From NCBI RefSeq assembly GCF_028453695.1, contig NC_135774.1:18724001-18788000 (forward strand): a stretch of 64,000 nucleotides of DNA, read 5' to 3'. Shown one piece after another: positions 25,269 to 37,600 of this stretch (its first letter is position 1; each line of letters begins with the position of its first letter). The notes under the pieces were generated by a model. The model did not search any database. It had not been told where the DNA came from and saw only the letters and a list, made by a program, of their open reading frames with translations. Both the position numbers and the translations under genes were made by a program. Source of the DNA: Augochlora pura (taxonomy: Eukaryota; Arthropoda; Insecta; Hymenoptera; Halictidae).

Positions 25269-27064
25269 AGATATCGATTGCTGTTGCCACCATTCTTCGC
25301 AAATATTGTAATACGATTCAAGACTTTTGCAGCAGTATGTACCCTGAAAAAAAATCGGATATAAAAATTGACTTTGAAAAAAATTCTGTTGCGCTACTTT
25401 GATTAGATATATTCGACGATTTGCTAAATTATTGTAGATATTGCTTACCCATTGCTGAGCCACTTTACTAGCACCACGGCCGCAAAATCTGCAAAGCGAG
25501 TTTCTCATGCTCCAATCTCGAATGAAATTGTTTACAGAGCGCAGCACCCCGGTTGCGTCAGCGTGGGTGAGTTGATCTATAATAAAAATAATATACTCGG
25601 CGCAAATAAACAAATGTTGCTGCAATAAAAGTTGTAAAATCGTAGGTAACGTTCTAGTTTTCATTTTCGTTACAGTGAGCGCTCAAGTAATTAATCTGAA
25701 AATGAATAACGAATACATTGTTTGTTATTCGCAGTCATTGCGCAATTACCTGACGAAGTGTCACGACAAGATATCAGTTTTTTCATTATTTCATGGAGCA
25801 GATTGGACAATATCCCTAGCTCTACCGACGTTGAATGGATCAGAATTTCCTCGAGGACCCCCATCATGCCTTTCAAATCGCCGACGATGTTTTCGATCAC
25901 GCAACATTTTTGCAGGTTGGTCAACACTTTATTTATCTATTTGAAGAACCAGTTATACCACTCGATAGTCATTTTCTACTAAACATTATTTTTAGTATTA
26001 ATTGTGCTTAATGACAAAGCTGAAGCCACTCTATGTACATGAATTTCACATCTTTTGTATTGAAACTTAGTCATACTTCAACCATAAACAACAAAATATT
26101 GTTAATAAATTTCAGTTAACCATTACGTCGATTCGTAAATAACTTCCTCTTTTATCAGACATTTATTTTATTTTCCCCTTATTTATCTAGTTTGTTTCTT
26201 TTATTTTATTTACTTGAAACCCTTTTTTAATTTTAATCCTCTATTTAGTAAAAGCAAAAATTCATTTGTCCCGGTGACTCATTGTGCATAGAAACGAACA
26301 ATAGATTCTACCTAGCTGCATTGGAAGTTATTTATGACTCGACCTAATGCACGTATACATCATTTTAATTCGTGCTGTATAAGTCGAATGATTTAATGGC
26401 AAGTTGATTTGTATTAAGTGATCCGGCATTAAAGGAATAGAGAAATATTAATCGAAATTAATATTCTATGAATCGGAATTAAAATTGATTTAATTAAGAA
26501 TTTCTTTAATGATAGATTAAACATATGTTTTTGTTTCATTTGTCTGTAGACGTATAAAGATGTGTTTCACGCCCGTGTAACAAATCTTACGTGTTGAATT
26601 ATGCAATCAGGTATGACATTTTGTTCATCTTGTCGTACACAGCCGCAGATGTCGCGAAATAAATCAGGTCGTTTGTATTTCATTGCGCCGGTTACCACGC
26701 TCAATGCTCCGAACAGATGCATCCTATCATGATCTAGCCCACAGCGGTTGCCCATACGCGATCTATTTTTATCGTGCAAAATAAATAGTTCTAAACATAA
26801 TCGTCATTTGTATCACAGTCCTAAAAAATACTATCATATACAATTTTAATTCTCATTGAATATTTAATCATAATTGTGATGGTAATGTTGTGCGGCTTCT
26901 ATATTGTATACAAAGTAATTAATTGCAAGTGAAACGTACTTGTAAAGCTCCGTAAAATTTTTCAATAAATGAAAAGCTCTCGAGAAGATCTCCAAGGAAT
27001 AGCCTAGCCATTCCTCGTCATCCTTTAATTCGTCTGTTCGCACGCAGAACGTCCTGTTTGCCAT
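25269..27064 (-). CDS. Unrecognised helical, cysteine-containing protein (five exons)
   Basis: Minus-strand exons are 27064-26940, 26762-26591, 25936-25750, 25576-25449 and 25343-25269. They sum to 687 bases (229 codons) with consistent phases and good GT-AG sites (GTACGT, GTAAGA, GTAATT, GTAAGC, GTGAGT donors). The start ATG at 27064 has A at -3 and G at +4. I do not recognise the family. The translation is mostly helix-forming, with scattered cysteines, a CRFCGRG motif in exon 4 and a WW pair near the end of exon 5. No signal peptide or membrane span is evident. Exon 5 ends at a donor, so the protein continues. The next phase-compatible acceptor I find is just before 24342, which would fuse this product to the FAM194 protein. 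It may instead end in an unseen exon. Confidence 0.6.
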
Positions 27065-28389
27065 TGTAATGGAGATTACTGATCTCCTCCCTAAAATTCA
27101 ATTATATATTTAGTTCCTAAAATAATCAGACTCGGCGTAAATAATCTAGATTTTTCTTTTCTATTTAAACGGTGAATGAAATATCTTTGAGTTGGAATTT
27201 TGAATAATTTGATTAATTATAATAAATTAGATGAATCCTGAAATATTTGACCATAGCTCGATTATGCCTTTCTTCAAATATTATTTCATTACAATTTTTA
27301 TTGTAATATAAAACTGATTATGAATTTATTAAGACTTTCCTTTCATAGATCAAGAGTAGTAATAATATCCCATTATAATTACGAGTTAAAATTATTTCAA
27401 GTAATTTCGCGAATAGGAAAATTAAAAAGATATTATCCGACAGCATATAAATTGTTTAATCGTATAATGGAAATTCTAATCATTTATTACTATAAAACGA
27501 AACGTTCAGTACAGGTAGATGTTAGCAAACTGCGAAAGTTTTAATAAAGTTGTATCAACGGTTTTTTGCAACTTGTTTCAGAATATCTGAAAATTTCCGC
27601 GTACACGTGGATACGCGATACAGAACCGACCAGCACGAGCCATTAGACAGACAAGCAATTATTTCGATTCTTCGGTGCGTGTTTCACAAAATTACATCGC
27701 GAGCCGAAAGTTTGTGTAGAGGGAACGCCGGTCGGCCGGTGTGTTTAAATCGGTGGGTAAAACAGTTTAATTAACAGAAGCGTGGAAGTCAAAGCCCCCC
27801 CCCCCTCCCTCCCCCCCGGGGGAAATCGCTAATGATGGTGCTCGATGAACCGGATAAATTTTTAAGCACTTTCGATAATCACACCTCGCACGTGAAATCT
27901 CTTTGTAGAATCAGTCCATTTGTTTCCATGCGCGCCGACATCAAGCGCTGCGGTAAATCATCAGCGCTCCTGACAGTTTTCATCGCATGGCCGACAGTTA
28001 ACAACTGACACGCGTTATGTTACACGAGATATACACGCAGAGAGCATGGGTAGCATGTAGCGTTAGAGTCGCCTTCCATCGATGTTTCATGCCAATATTC
28101 ACGACACTTTACCGGCGGCCGCATTGTCTTTTTACTCGCGCGACCATACTTCCGGAACGAGCGTCGTCCATTTTCAGACGTTGTAAAAAGTTTATTCGCT
28201 CGACTTGGCATTATAAACGCTACTTTTAGAATCTCGTTACCATCGGACTGTGAATCTTCGCGTGAGAACATATTCCGCGTACCATTTTGCAATAATGCGA
28301 CGGAAATGAGCATTAAGCCGCGTGAAATGGTATTAGGTCGCCGTATTTCAAAATAAAACATTTCAATCAGTTTTAATAACGTTTACTTA
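27065..28389. other. Gene-free stretch with a poly-C tract
   Basis: It probably holds the upstream region of the minus-strand gene at 25.3-27.1 kb. A C-rich run at 27797-27823 ends in GGGGG. Short open frames at 27550-28361 overlap on both strands and lack recognisable motifs. Confidence 0.45.
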
Positions 28390-28756
28390 CAGTGGGCCGC
28401 ATTCATATTCGGACATCATCATATTTGAGAAATTTTTACTCCGTATCTTTACTGTTTGTTGAATTAATGAATTTATAGGTTTTTATTAAGTCAGAAAACT
28501 TACTTTAGATTCTACAAACATAAGTTTTATTTAGATAATTTGTATAGTTTTATTATTAATTGATATTAAATGAACTAGTGCTTAATTTTGACGTCGCAAA
28601 AATATTCGAATGTTCCATACGCTTCGTAGTTTAAGTGCCCTGTTAAGATGAATACTTCGCTTGATAGCAACGTTTGTAAACATATGATGTAAGCACTACC
28701 TCATAGAATTAGTTCCACTTCAAATTTTGTTCGTGTTGCACATATTAGCTGCGAAT

Positions 28757-29969
28757 GTGCCACGTAAAGGGAATAGTACCTCGTTTAATGTACGCCAACT
28801 TGTTATTTATCATCGCGAATAAGGAAAATCGTATAGAGAAATCCCTCAAAAAGGTCGCTCAAAGTTACTTAACGATCGCGATAAACATAATATTATTAGG
28901 AAAATAAAAGTAGACCCTAGTTTAACGCGTTGACGCCGGCGCCGATATTCACGATTTTCGCTGTGAGTTGGCGCCCGAAATTTAAAAAAATTAAATAATT
29001 ATGTTAAGTTTATAATATTGAATTTCTATGTTTTTACTATTAAATATCTGTTTATAATGTTCAGATAAAATAACATGAACCTATTTTGTAGTATCTATTT
29101 TGTGAAATACAAGGAAAATAAACAAATGTACCGCAGCCCACGGGTCTGACACGTATGACCCACCGGTGAGTCAAGCCGTCGTCAACGTGTTAAGTACCAC
29201 AAAATTGACAGCAGAGTTTTTTGAGGAGACCGGCAAGAAGATTCATCCCGAAACAGTTCGTCGGATGCTTCATGAAAATGGATATCATGGCAGAGTCGCC
29301 CGAAAAATGCCATGTATTAACGATATTAATCGAAAGAAGCGATTACCCTTCGCTAAAGAATACACTTCTAAAGAAGAAACATGGTGGAAAAATGTAATTT
29401 TTGCAGACAAAAGCAAATATAATATTTTCGGGTCTGATGGGCACAAACTTACATATATGGCGTAAAGCTAATAAAGAACTTCTTATTAAGAATCTTAAAC
29501 CAACGTTGAAACACGGTGGAGGAAGTGTAATAGTGTGGGGTTGTGTCTCAGCTGCTGGAGTGGGTGAATTAGTTTTTGATAGAATTTTAGACAGAAATAA
29601 ATATTTAAATATTTTGAAACCAAATTTACTAAAAAGAGCTATTAATATGAACATTCGTAACAATTTTAAATTTTACCAAGATAATGACCCCAAACATAAA
29701 TCTCGTATAGTTCAAGAGTATTTATTAATTGCCCAAACGTATTGTAAACTCCTCCACAATCTCCAGATCTAAATCCAATTGAAAATTTAAGGGATTACAT
29801 AGATCTTCGAATCAGAATGTCGCCAATTAAGTCTGAAGAAGAATTAAAATTGCGAATAACCGGAGAATGGTCACGTATTCCATTAGAATATTTAAATAAA
29901 ATTATTTCTAGTATGTCTAAACGATTAAACCATGTAATTCGGCAAAAGGGCAATCCAACAAAGTATTAA
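28757..29969 (+). pseudogene. Broken Tc1-like transposase
   Basis: The frame opens near 28757 with a PRKGNSTSF segment typical of Tc1-family N-termini. It has an early in-frame TAA within E-stop-GKSYREI, then is interrupted by the insertion at 28922-29193. It resumes with a helix-turn-helix-like HPETVRRMLHENGYHGR, the first catalytic Asp in FADKSKYNIF, the second in QDNDPKHKS and the Glu in SPDLNPIENL. Shifts between frames occur near 29400-29465 and 29740-29770. It ends at TAA 29967-29969. The enzyme would cut and paste the element; this copy cannot be functional. Confidence 0.88.
28922..29193. mobile_element. TTAA-flanked MITE nested in the Tc1-like element
   Basis: TTAA at 28922-28925 and 29190-29193 bound a 264-base insert. 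Its ends, CGCGTTGACGCCGGC and the reverse complement of GCCGTCGTCAACGTG, are imperfect inverted repeats. Removing it rejoins the transposase sequence, so it arrived later. Confidence 0.8.
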
Positions 29970-30304
29970 CATCGATTTATTTTTGTTACAGTATACGTAT
30001 ATCCTTAATGACCAGATTATAATTTGTAAAGTGTCCGAATATTTTTGCGACGTGAAAATTAAGCACTAGTTCATTTAATATCAATTAACAATAAAACTAT
30101 ACAAATTATGTAAATAAAACTTATGTTTGTAGAATCTAAAGTAAGTGTTCTGACTTATTAAAAACCTATAAATTCATTAATTCAACAAACAGTAAAGATA
30201 CAGAGTAAAAATTTCTCGAATACGATGACTTCCGAATATTAATGCGGCCCACTGAATATTTCAGTAATATAATTATTGCAATTTGTGTAATATAATATCC
30301 ACTA

Positions 30305-30900
30305 ATTGTAATCACTCAATCACATTTTTCAATAACTTATTGATTTTCTTAACGAAGTTCTCACCTGTAGACCCAAAATATTCAGAAATTGCCATAGACT
30401 CATAATATTTAGCAACTGCCATGGACACAGCTTCGAAAGAAGCTTCTTTCCCGCCAGATAATTCTGAAGGGATCAAAATAGATAGTAATCCCATAAAGTT
30501 ATATGAGGTGAATATGATCAGTGACTACGAACTTCCCATCCAAGCTCATTCAACTTTTCTTGCGTCACCATTGCAATATGTAGTTCTGCATTATCTTGAT
30601 GGAATAGAATTCCTTTTCCGTTCTCTAATCCGGCAGCTTTTCCTTGATAGTTACATTCAATTCATCAAGCTGGTTACAATAAGTATCCGATTTGATGGTT
30701 TGCGTCTGTTTAAGTAGCTCGTAATATGCTGAACCTCTTCCATCCACCACCATGAACAGAGATTGTCTTTCATTGATGAAGATCTTGTTTTGAAATAATT
30801 GTGGTGGATGTTTCAGGTTTACAGTAAACTTTTTTTCTCTTTATATTATGGCAAAAGATCCGCTTTTCACCCTCCGTAATGAACTTATGAAATGATCTTG
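30305..30900 (-). pseudogene. Mariner transposase relic
   Basis: Reading the minus strand gives mariner catalytic-core features. There is a VVDGRGSAYYELLK stretch, then YCNQLDELN, then FHQDNAELH with the catalytic Asp. After that come LGWEVRSH and a decayed form of the usual YSPDLAPSDYHLF motif with the key residues lost. In-frame stops and frame changes are present. Terminal repeats are not evident, so this is a fragment. Confidence 0.82.
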
Positions 30901-31205
30901 ACATAACGTTCACAGTGACATAACCTAGCAGGTAAAATTACCTGCAGGTAGTAAAATAAGGCAGAACTTTCTCGCTAACTAATATGTTGGGTTCCTTAAC
31001 GGTTACAAATTAATTGTTTAAGTGATCAGCTATATTTTAGTCAATAAAATGTTCATTTAAATAAAAGGAAACAATTTTTCTTCTCTTTGAGCGATTCGAT
31101 ATTAGATTTTATTCGATTTTATTAGAAAAGATCTAATAGATCACTAGAACAACATTTTTGGAAATAGAAGTGATCGATTCTTTCATTAATTTGAATATGA
31201 ACATA

Positions 31206-31448
31206 TTAACACATTAAAGGCGGGAGTCGTAATACTACGATTCATCTCGACTGTAGCTTAAAGGCGGGAGTCGTAGTATGTAATACGATTTATCTCGACT
31301 GTAGCTTAAAGGCGGAGGTCGTATTAGTACGGTTTGCAACCATATCGCGCAATTCATGCGCCACTTTACATTTGTATTTAGTATGTTTTGTGGTTTGAAA
31401 CGTTACCTAGCATACTTTCGTCAAGATCCCCCGCCTTTAATGTGTTAA
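31206..31448. mobile_element. TTAA-flanked MITE with internal tandem repeats
   Basis: TTAA at 31206-31209 is followed by CACATTAAAGGCGGG; the mirrored end CCCGCCTTTAATGTG precedes TTAA at 31445-31448, a perfect 15-base inverted repeat. The left end is repeated inside: the word TAAAGGCGGGAGTCGTA starts at 31215 and 31259, and a close variant at 31307, so the element contains two and a half direct copies of a 44-48 base unit. Confidence 0.88.
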
Positions 31449-33229
31449 GATAGCTGTACTAGAAATATGTATAAAATTGGATATTCAATAATAATATTTT
31501 TTCTGATGCCAAATATTGTACAAGCTTTGCAAAGATGTTAGAATATCACCAATCAGAGGATATCAACAGAACAAGTTGATTAATATTTTATTTAAACATT
31601 GCTTTGTTTCTGGTTGATACGTGATATACAATGCAAATAGAAAATAGTATCTTAAACAAGTAAAAGCGAAAAATTATAATAGGAAGTAATAAAACGTTAA
31701 CAATAACATGCTTACGTGTTTCATAACTTCAAATTAACAATAACGAACAAAGATCTCAATATACAACTGAAATGATGTAAGCCCAATAATAAATAAGGTA
31801 TGGCAAATTTCGCTAAACTGAAACAAAATTTTACAGACTATAAATTGCAAAAATATACTGTTTTTTACATAAAAACTGTCATACCAGTATCCATAAAACA
31901 AAGTACAAGTACAGGTCTGCTTAATTATCTATGCTCGAATGAAAAAGATAAACCTTGTTAAAGCATCAGCTTTCGTAATCTTTTTTATACTTCGTAGGCT
32001 TTAACAAAGTTTGATTTCACAGCATAGATCAGAATAAAGGTAGATACAACATATACAACTGACGTAGTGGTCTTAATGTTTGAAGAAAGATTTAAGACCA
32101 CAAAGAGGTATAATGATTGGTTTATGAGATACTGTTACGAATTAATTTGTAAATATTTTTCTGTAGTAGCTCTTGACCTGTCGAGGGTTCGAAGGAGAGC
32201 TGAAGAATCGCCATGTATGATCGATCCATTAAAGTTTGAAGGGAAATTCGGAATTATGTCGAAAGATTGATAAATCGCGATTGATAGCTTGGAGAAGACT
32301 GATTGGACTTTAAGGGGTTACTTCGAATCGATTATAAAATGTGCCGCTGTAATGTCTTCCATTTATGTCACCTTTTTGAACGATACGCTACTATAGCGAT
32401 TCATTTGTCGTTCTCGCACCCGAAAACCGTTTTATACTACAAGTTGTTTCACATGAAAGAGATCACCATAATATATTGCCAGATTGTGTAAATATGTACA
32501 GGAAGGTGTAAAAATGACCACATACCTTTTAAAATGGTATAACTTTTTTGAAACCGATCTAAATGACTTGATCCTTTTGGAAATATTAGAGGAACTATTA
32601 TAATTCACTGTATAAGAATGACTAGAATACTTCTCGAATGAAAAAGACGCGATTATCGCTAGTATTGAAATTAATTGTTTAAAGCATAGTGTTTCGAATA
32701 AAATAATCACGATCCCATTTTGATTGATGCTCATTTGTTTCGAAGATAGCGTAGCGAAAAAATACGATCGCGTATCGGGTTGGAAAATTTTGTAGATTTT
32801 TAAAATCCACTCGTTTTGGATCTCGTCTGCTTTTCGTCTTCCAAGGCCCATGCTGCAACTGCAACCCTTCGCAGTGTAGCATTTGCTATTTTTCTTACTG
32901 CTGCAGAAAGAATTAATGATGGTTATATCAGTTTTGCGAAAATTATCAACACGTTGCATCTTGCGTTAGAGTTGCGAAATAAATAAATGCCACGCTTCGA
33001 ATAGCCGTACGAAAAGATCAAAGTGCACGGGAATCGTCACTTTTGGATCTAAGAAATTAATATCGACGTTAACAGTGTACTGTCTCGTTTCATTTGAGAT
33101 ATTTAACATAAAATTTTATAAATCAGTGATAGAAACAAATGATCTGTGTTACCTTCACCCTATTGATTTTCCATTCCTCTCTACATGAAAAATATAATTA
33201 TTCGCTCTGACTTTCTCGTGAGTCTCTAA
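31449..33229. other. AT-rich stretch without recognisable genes
   Basis: A minus-strand frame of 175 codons (32432-32959) is the longest. It has no recognisable domain and its codon use does not differ from the background. A 67-codon plus frame lies at 32067-32270. I call neither. Confidence 0.4.
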
Positions 33230-34640
33230 AAGCAGCAACCTCCTCGTGGCGAGACCCGGGCAATCGGTACCATCCTCGACTCAGGATACCTTACGAACTG
33301 TAATGCGTTTTCAGTCGAGAATGTTGTCGAGCTAAAAGCTGTAGATTACAAATTCTTTTCTAAATCGTAAAGTAGTGTATAAGGCTGTAACAAATATATT
33401 ATATGATTCTCAAATTGGACTTATATTGAGGAATATCATCGCCTCGTTCATCGATGGATGCGTAATTTTAGTAATACTTTAAATCAGTATTGGAAATAAT
33501 TTGTCCTTCAAAGATTGTCGAACTTGGTATACCTCCGATCGGGAAGTCCTTCAGGGACTCACTCATGGGAGGGGCCCTTGAGTGAGTACGGGACGTAGCG
33601 TCCCCGTAGTACCCGAGGCGTCTATAGTTCGTTAGGGTTCTTAATTTAAGTTTATTAGATTTCGGTTGGTTTTTGAATGTTGGTTCGGTTTCCGATGTGA
33701 TTCGGTTGTTCAGCGTTGGATTTCCCTTTCAAATTGCACTCGTGTGCGGGTTAGCTTGTATAATTGTATATGTTCTAACTAATTAATAATTTATTTTAGA
33801 TTATTACAGGTCATCTGCCGTAGGATCATCAGCTGCCGTGGGATCATCGTTCGCCAAGGGATGCGTGCGACTTATTAATAAGTGCGTCTTATTTAAGTAG
33901 TATTAAGATCACCCAGGGGTCTCCGTCCCACGGGTGCATTCGCCATCGGAGGCACGGGGTGTAGCGTCCCGGAGTTACCAGAATCGCTAAGAGTATGTCG
34001 AATATTATTGCCTTAGCTTCACTTGTTCGTTATTCGTTGTCAATTTTCGGATCAACCATGGTGGTCTTGCCTGCGCAATCTCTCGGAGTTTCGTAGATCT
34101 CATATTCGGCGAATTATCATGCGGCGTGGGCATCCAAACGTGGCACCCTCCTGCAACGGGAGACACTTCTCCTTATTGCTTTTCGGCATGTAAGACGTCC
34201 TCTACCTCCTTACTGAGGGGGGCAGGCGCAGAGAGGAAGTGTCCAACCGGGCGTAGGTGTGGGTGTTACTTTTGGATCTTCATTCCAATTGATAAAAAGT
34301 CGTATATTGAGATCTGCGAGGCTCTGAGACTTGCGCAAGTATTGTTCGCGTCGCGTCACTCTCGAGTCGGGGCCTTCTGCTCCGGCTCGTTTTTGAGTCT
34401 CCCTTTCAAAGAATCAGAGTCTTCTGCTCTGATTCATTTTGGTCCCCGTGGATAAGTGGTTTCTCCATTGATCCACTTTTGGTCCGCAATAATACTCGAC
34501 ATATTGTTTCATCGGTAAAAGGAAGGGAGCCATAACAAATTTTGGTTTCGTTCTCACTCCCTTTCGGGTCTCCACTCCAGCAACATCCACGTGGTGAGAC
34601 TCGGACAATCGATGTAATTTTCGATTTCTAATCAGCTGTA
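33230..34640. repeat. Unassigned repeat-derived block
   Basis: Segments near 33236-33290 and 34578-34625 share CAGCAAC-TCC-CGTGG-GAGAC-CGG-CAATCG in direct orientation. Inside, two further segments (33580-33615 and 33952-33985) share the pattern CGGG-GTAGCGTCCC followed by GTA/GTTACC. This nested direct repetition and the composition, unlike the neighbourhood, suggest an old transposable element. I cannot assign a family or find coding domains. Confidence 0.4.
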
Positions 34641-37600
34641 AATTCGTTTGCAACTAATTCGAAATCGACGATTATATTGGGCTAACGGCTGTGGCGATGG
34701 GTTTATTTTAAGTATTAAGTTGACTTTGATTTTGTGGTCGTATACATGGTTGGTGGTGGTATATCTGTGGCGATTGGTTTTTCAGATATTAAATTGACTA
34801 TAAATTGGCAAAATATTTAAATTTCAAGCTATTATTTCACATCATGTCAAAATTCTCTCCTTGTCCATTATTTCGAACGCTACTCAGAATATTACGGAAG
34901 CTCTAAAAATGACACACAGGTCAGCCTAATCGGTGACTCACGGAAAACGTTTGGGATACTGTGTAACAGTACCGAAGAGTTGTGTCTGTAGTGAGTGAAG
35001 TTACGAGTGTCACACGTTGCACAATTTTTTTTATAATAAACGAGTTCAGCAGCTCTCATTTTATTTTATTTTTACTTCATCATTTTACGTGACAACCGTC
35101 TCGAGACTCCTCCGCTTGTTTCCTCGTCGCGCGTCTCGACGCGACTGGGCAAGTTCGTGTTGCCCTTCCCGGACGAAGGGATTGGTCATAACAGCGGGAG
35201 AAAGTTGTCCACGATTTACGATATCCTTCCGAGGAGCAGCGTAGGCCCGGGAGCGCGGCACTCCATACGTGCTCTGTATTAATATAACACCGCGTCGCGA
35301 AATATTAATATCGTCGCGAGTGTGCAGCGGCTCGGTATGCGCCATATGAGCCGTCTCTGCTGTGTCCCCTTCCCATCACGCAATAATCGTGAGCGGTAAC
35401 GAAGCAGGGCACCGTGCGCGTCAGTATGCGATGCTGGAACAATTTCCGACGGCAGGAATTTAAATATTCCACGCTCAGCCGGTTTTTAAGGCAAATACCG
35501 TTGCCAGAGGAAGAAGGGGGCATTATCATCGGGAATCTGAATTTTAGTCGGAACACATCTCAACCCTCCCTGCCCCTCACCTTCTGTTCCCGCCATTACT
35601 CTTTTCGTTCTGGAGTGTGATACTTCGGCAACATAGGAGAATTTTATTTCGAAATTCAATGTTCCTTTAGAAAATTTCTAACTTAGGGTAGATGCACTGG
35701 TTGTTGCCACATTAAGGATTTATACGAATTGCAATATAAACAGTTTTAAGGTTTTGTATTGCTTAAGAAACGCGCAAGTTTGGATAGATTAATTAATACA
35801 TTTAGGTATGAAGTCTAATTTGTAAAAGAGTGACAAAATGATTGAAGAATTATCTGAGTACAAAATTAGTGAATTACGCATTCTTTCATTTTAGAACATG
35901 ATTATATATAAACAATTGTATTTATAATGATAATTATTGTATTTACAACGACGACGAATCTCTTATCTGATATTATTTATTTATGCGTATCTGAAATTTT
36001 TGGATATTAATGAAAATGGTAAAGAATCAATGAAATATGGGAAGCTGTAAGATTCCTAGCCATTTTTGTATCTTTCATTAGGTTTTCTAATTTGTGTGCG
36101 AAGCATTCTAAAAATTTAATTAGGATATTAAATTGTAGCAATTTTAAATTTAGTAGTTAACATTGATAACCGTAGATACTGATTTAAATCATAAGGTGAA
36201 GAAAATTATGTCTAGAAATCTCTTGTGGTCGATCCTGATTGTAATTTTCAAACTTTAATTATAAATTGTTATTAACAACGTGCTTATTAGTGCAAAGTGA
36301 CTATTAGTATTTCTTGACTACATATCAAATTGGAGATTTAAAACAAGAAGGATGAATATATTTCTTAAAAAATCATTTATATCATAGTTTTAAAGCAGTA
36401 AGAAAAAACAATTTTATTCATACAAAATAATAAATGTATGTATTACAGAAAGCTAGTAAGTCACGTTAAAAATGATTCCGGATTGCCATTCCAAATAATT
36501 ATAAACAAATGCATACTAAAGGAATCAAAAAGACAGTTATTGAGAATTAAGTTACTTAGACTATCGAAATAATACAATTATAGTATAACACAATTTTACT
36601 CATACGAAATAATTAATGTATATATTATAATAATATATTGTATAACAAATGTATGTATTACTACCAAATAATTATAAACAAATACGCACCGAAGAAACCA
36701 AAAAGACAGTTATTGAGAATTAAGTCCCCCAGGATTATCGAAATAATACACTGTGCGCCGCGAATATGGTTAACGGACACCACGGAATAGCAAGTTCCGA
36801 GCCGCGGTGAGATTTGCCAGAAGTTGGATAAGTCCCCCGCCGACCCCTCTTCGACCCCCCTCCCCGACGCGCCCGGCTACGGAGGATGAGTAACACCAGT
36901 TGATTAGATTCACGAACTGATGGCTTCTGGGTAATTCTTCGCGAATATGAAATTGCATTAGACTTTATTACACGTCCAATCGGGCTTGAAATAGTGACTT
37001 TGTTCGGCTCCAGAAGCCCCTCCCCCAACCTTCCACCCCGTCGTCCTCCCCACTTCCTGGGAGTGCGCTACGGCGATGTTTATGAAACTATTTTACTAAT
37101 CTTGTTGGTGACAAAGTGGCTCGCGTCGGTGAGGATTATATTCGTTTTAATGGATTGTTTCGAGGAGGCGGGGTCCTCGAACCATTAATTCTGGCGGCTT
37201 TCACGCGCTCTCTTTTTCTTAAGCGCTGTCATTGTTAGCCAGTCGATTGCTTTTTGATAATTGAATTATTGATTTCCGAAAAAAAAATGTAGATGATACA
37301 ATATGATGAAATGTGATATAATTATGATCGTTACAGTGTGGATTTTTGTGAATTATACAAATTGTCTGCATCGACTGCGAGAAATAGAAATTAAATTGTA
37401 TGTTCTTTATCTTTTTTTAAATAATTCTAGTGGATTAAGAGTAATATATTGACAATATTTCAACTTTCACGATCCTTCGTCTATTTAAATACAATTAAAG
37501 TTATAAATTCATTATATTATAATACATTTAAAGTTATAAATACATTACATTATAATACATTTAAAGTTGTAAATATATTACCTTATAAGTACATTAAAGT

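Larger units (their letters stand above)
28390..30254 (+). mobile_element. Tc1-like DNA transposon with ~230-bp inverted termini
   Basis: The left end CAGTGGGCCGCATTCATATT and the reverse complement of the right end match, and the match continues for about 230 bases to the CGTCGCAAAAATATTCG word. The left flank is TA; the right flank is AA where a second TA is expected. The element holds a broken plus-strand transposase and is itself split by a small TTAA-flanked element at 28922-29193. Confidence 0.9.

Noticed and set aside
32432..32959. 175-codon minus-strand frame
   Set aside because: No recognisable domain, no splice partners and AT-rich codon use like the background.
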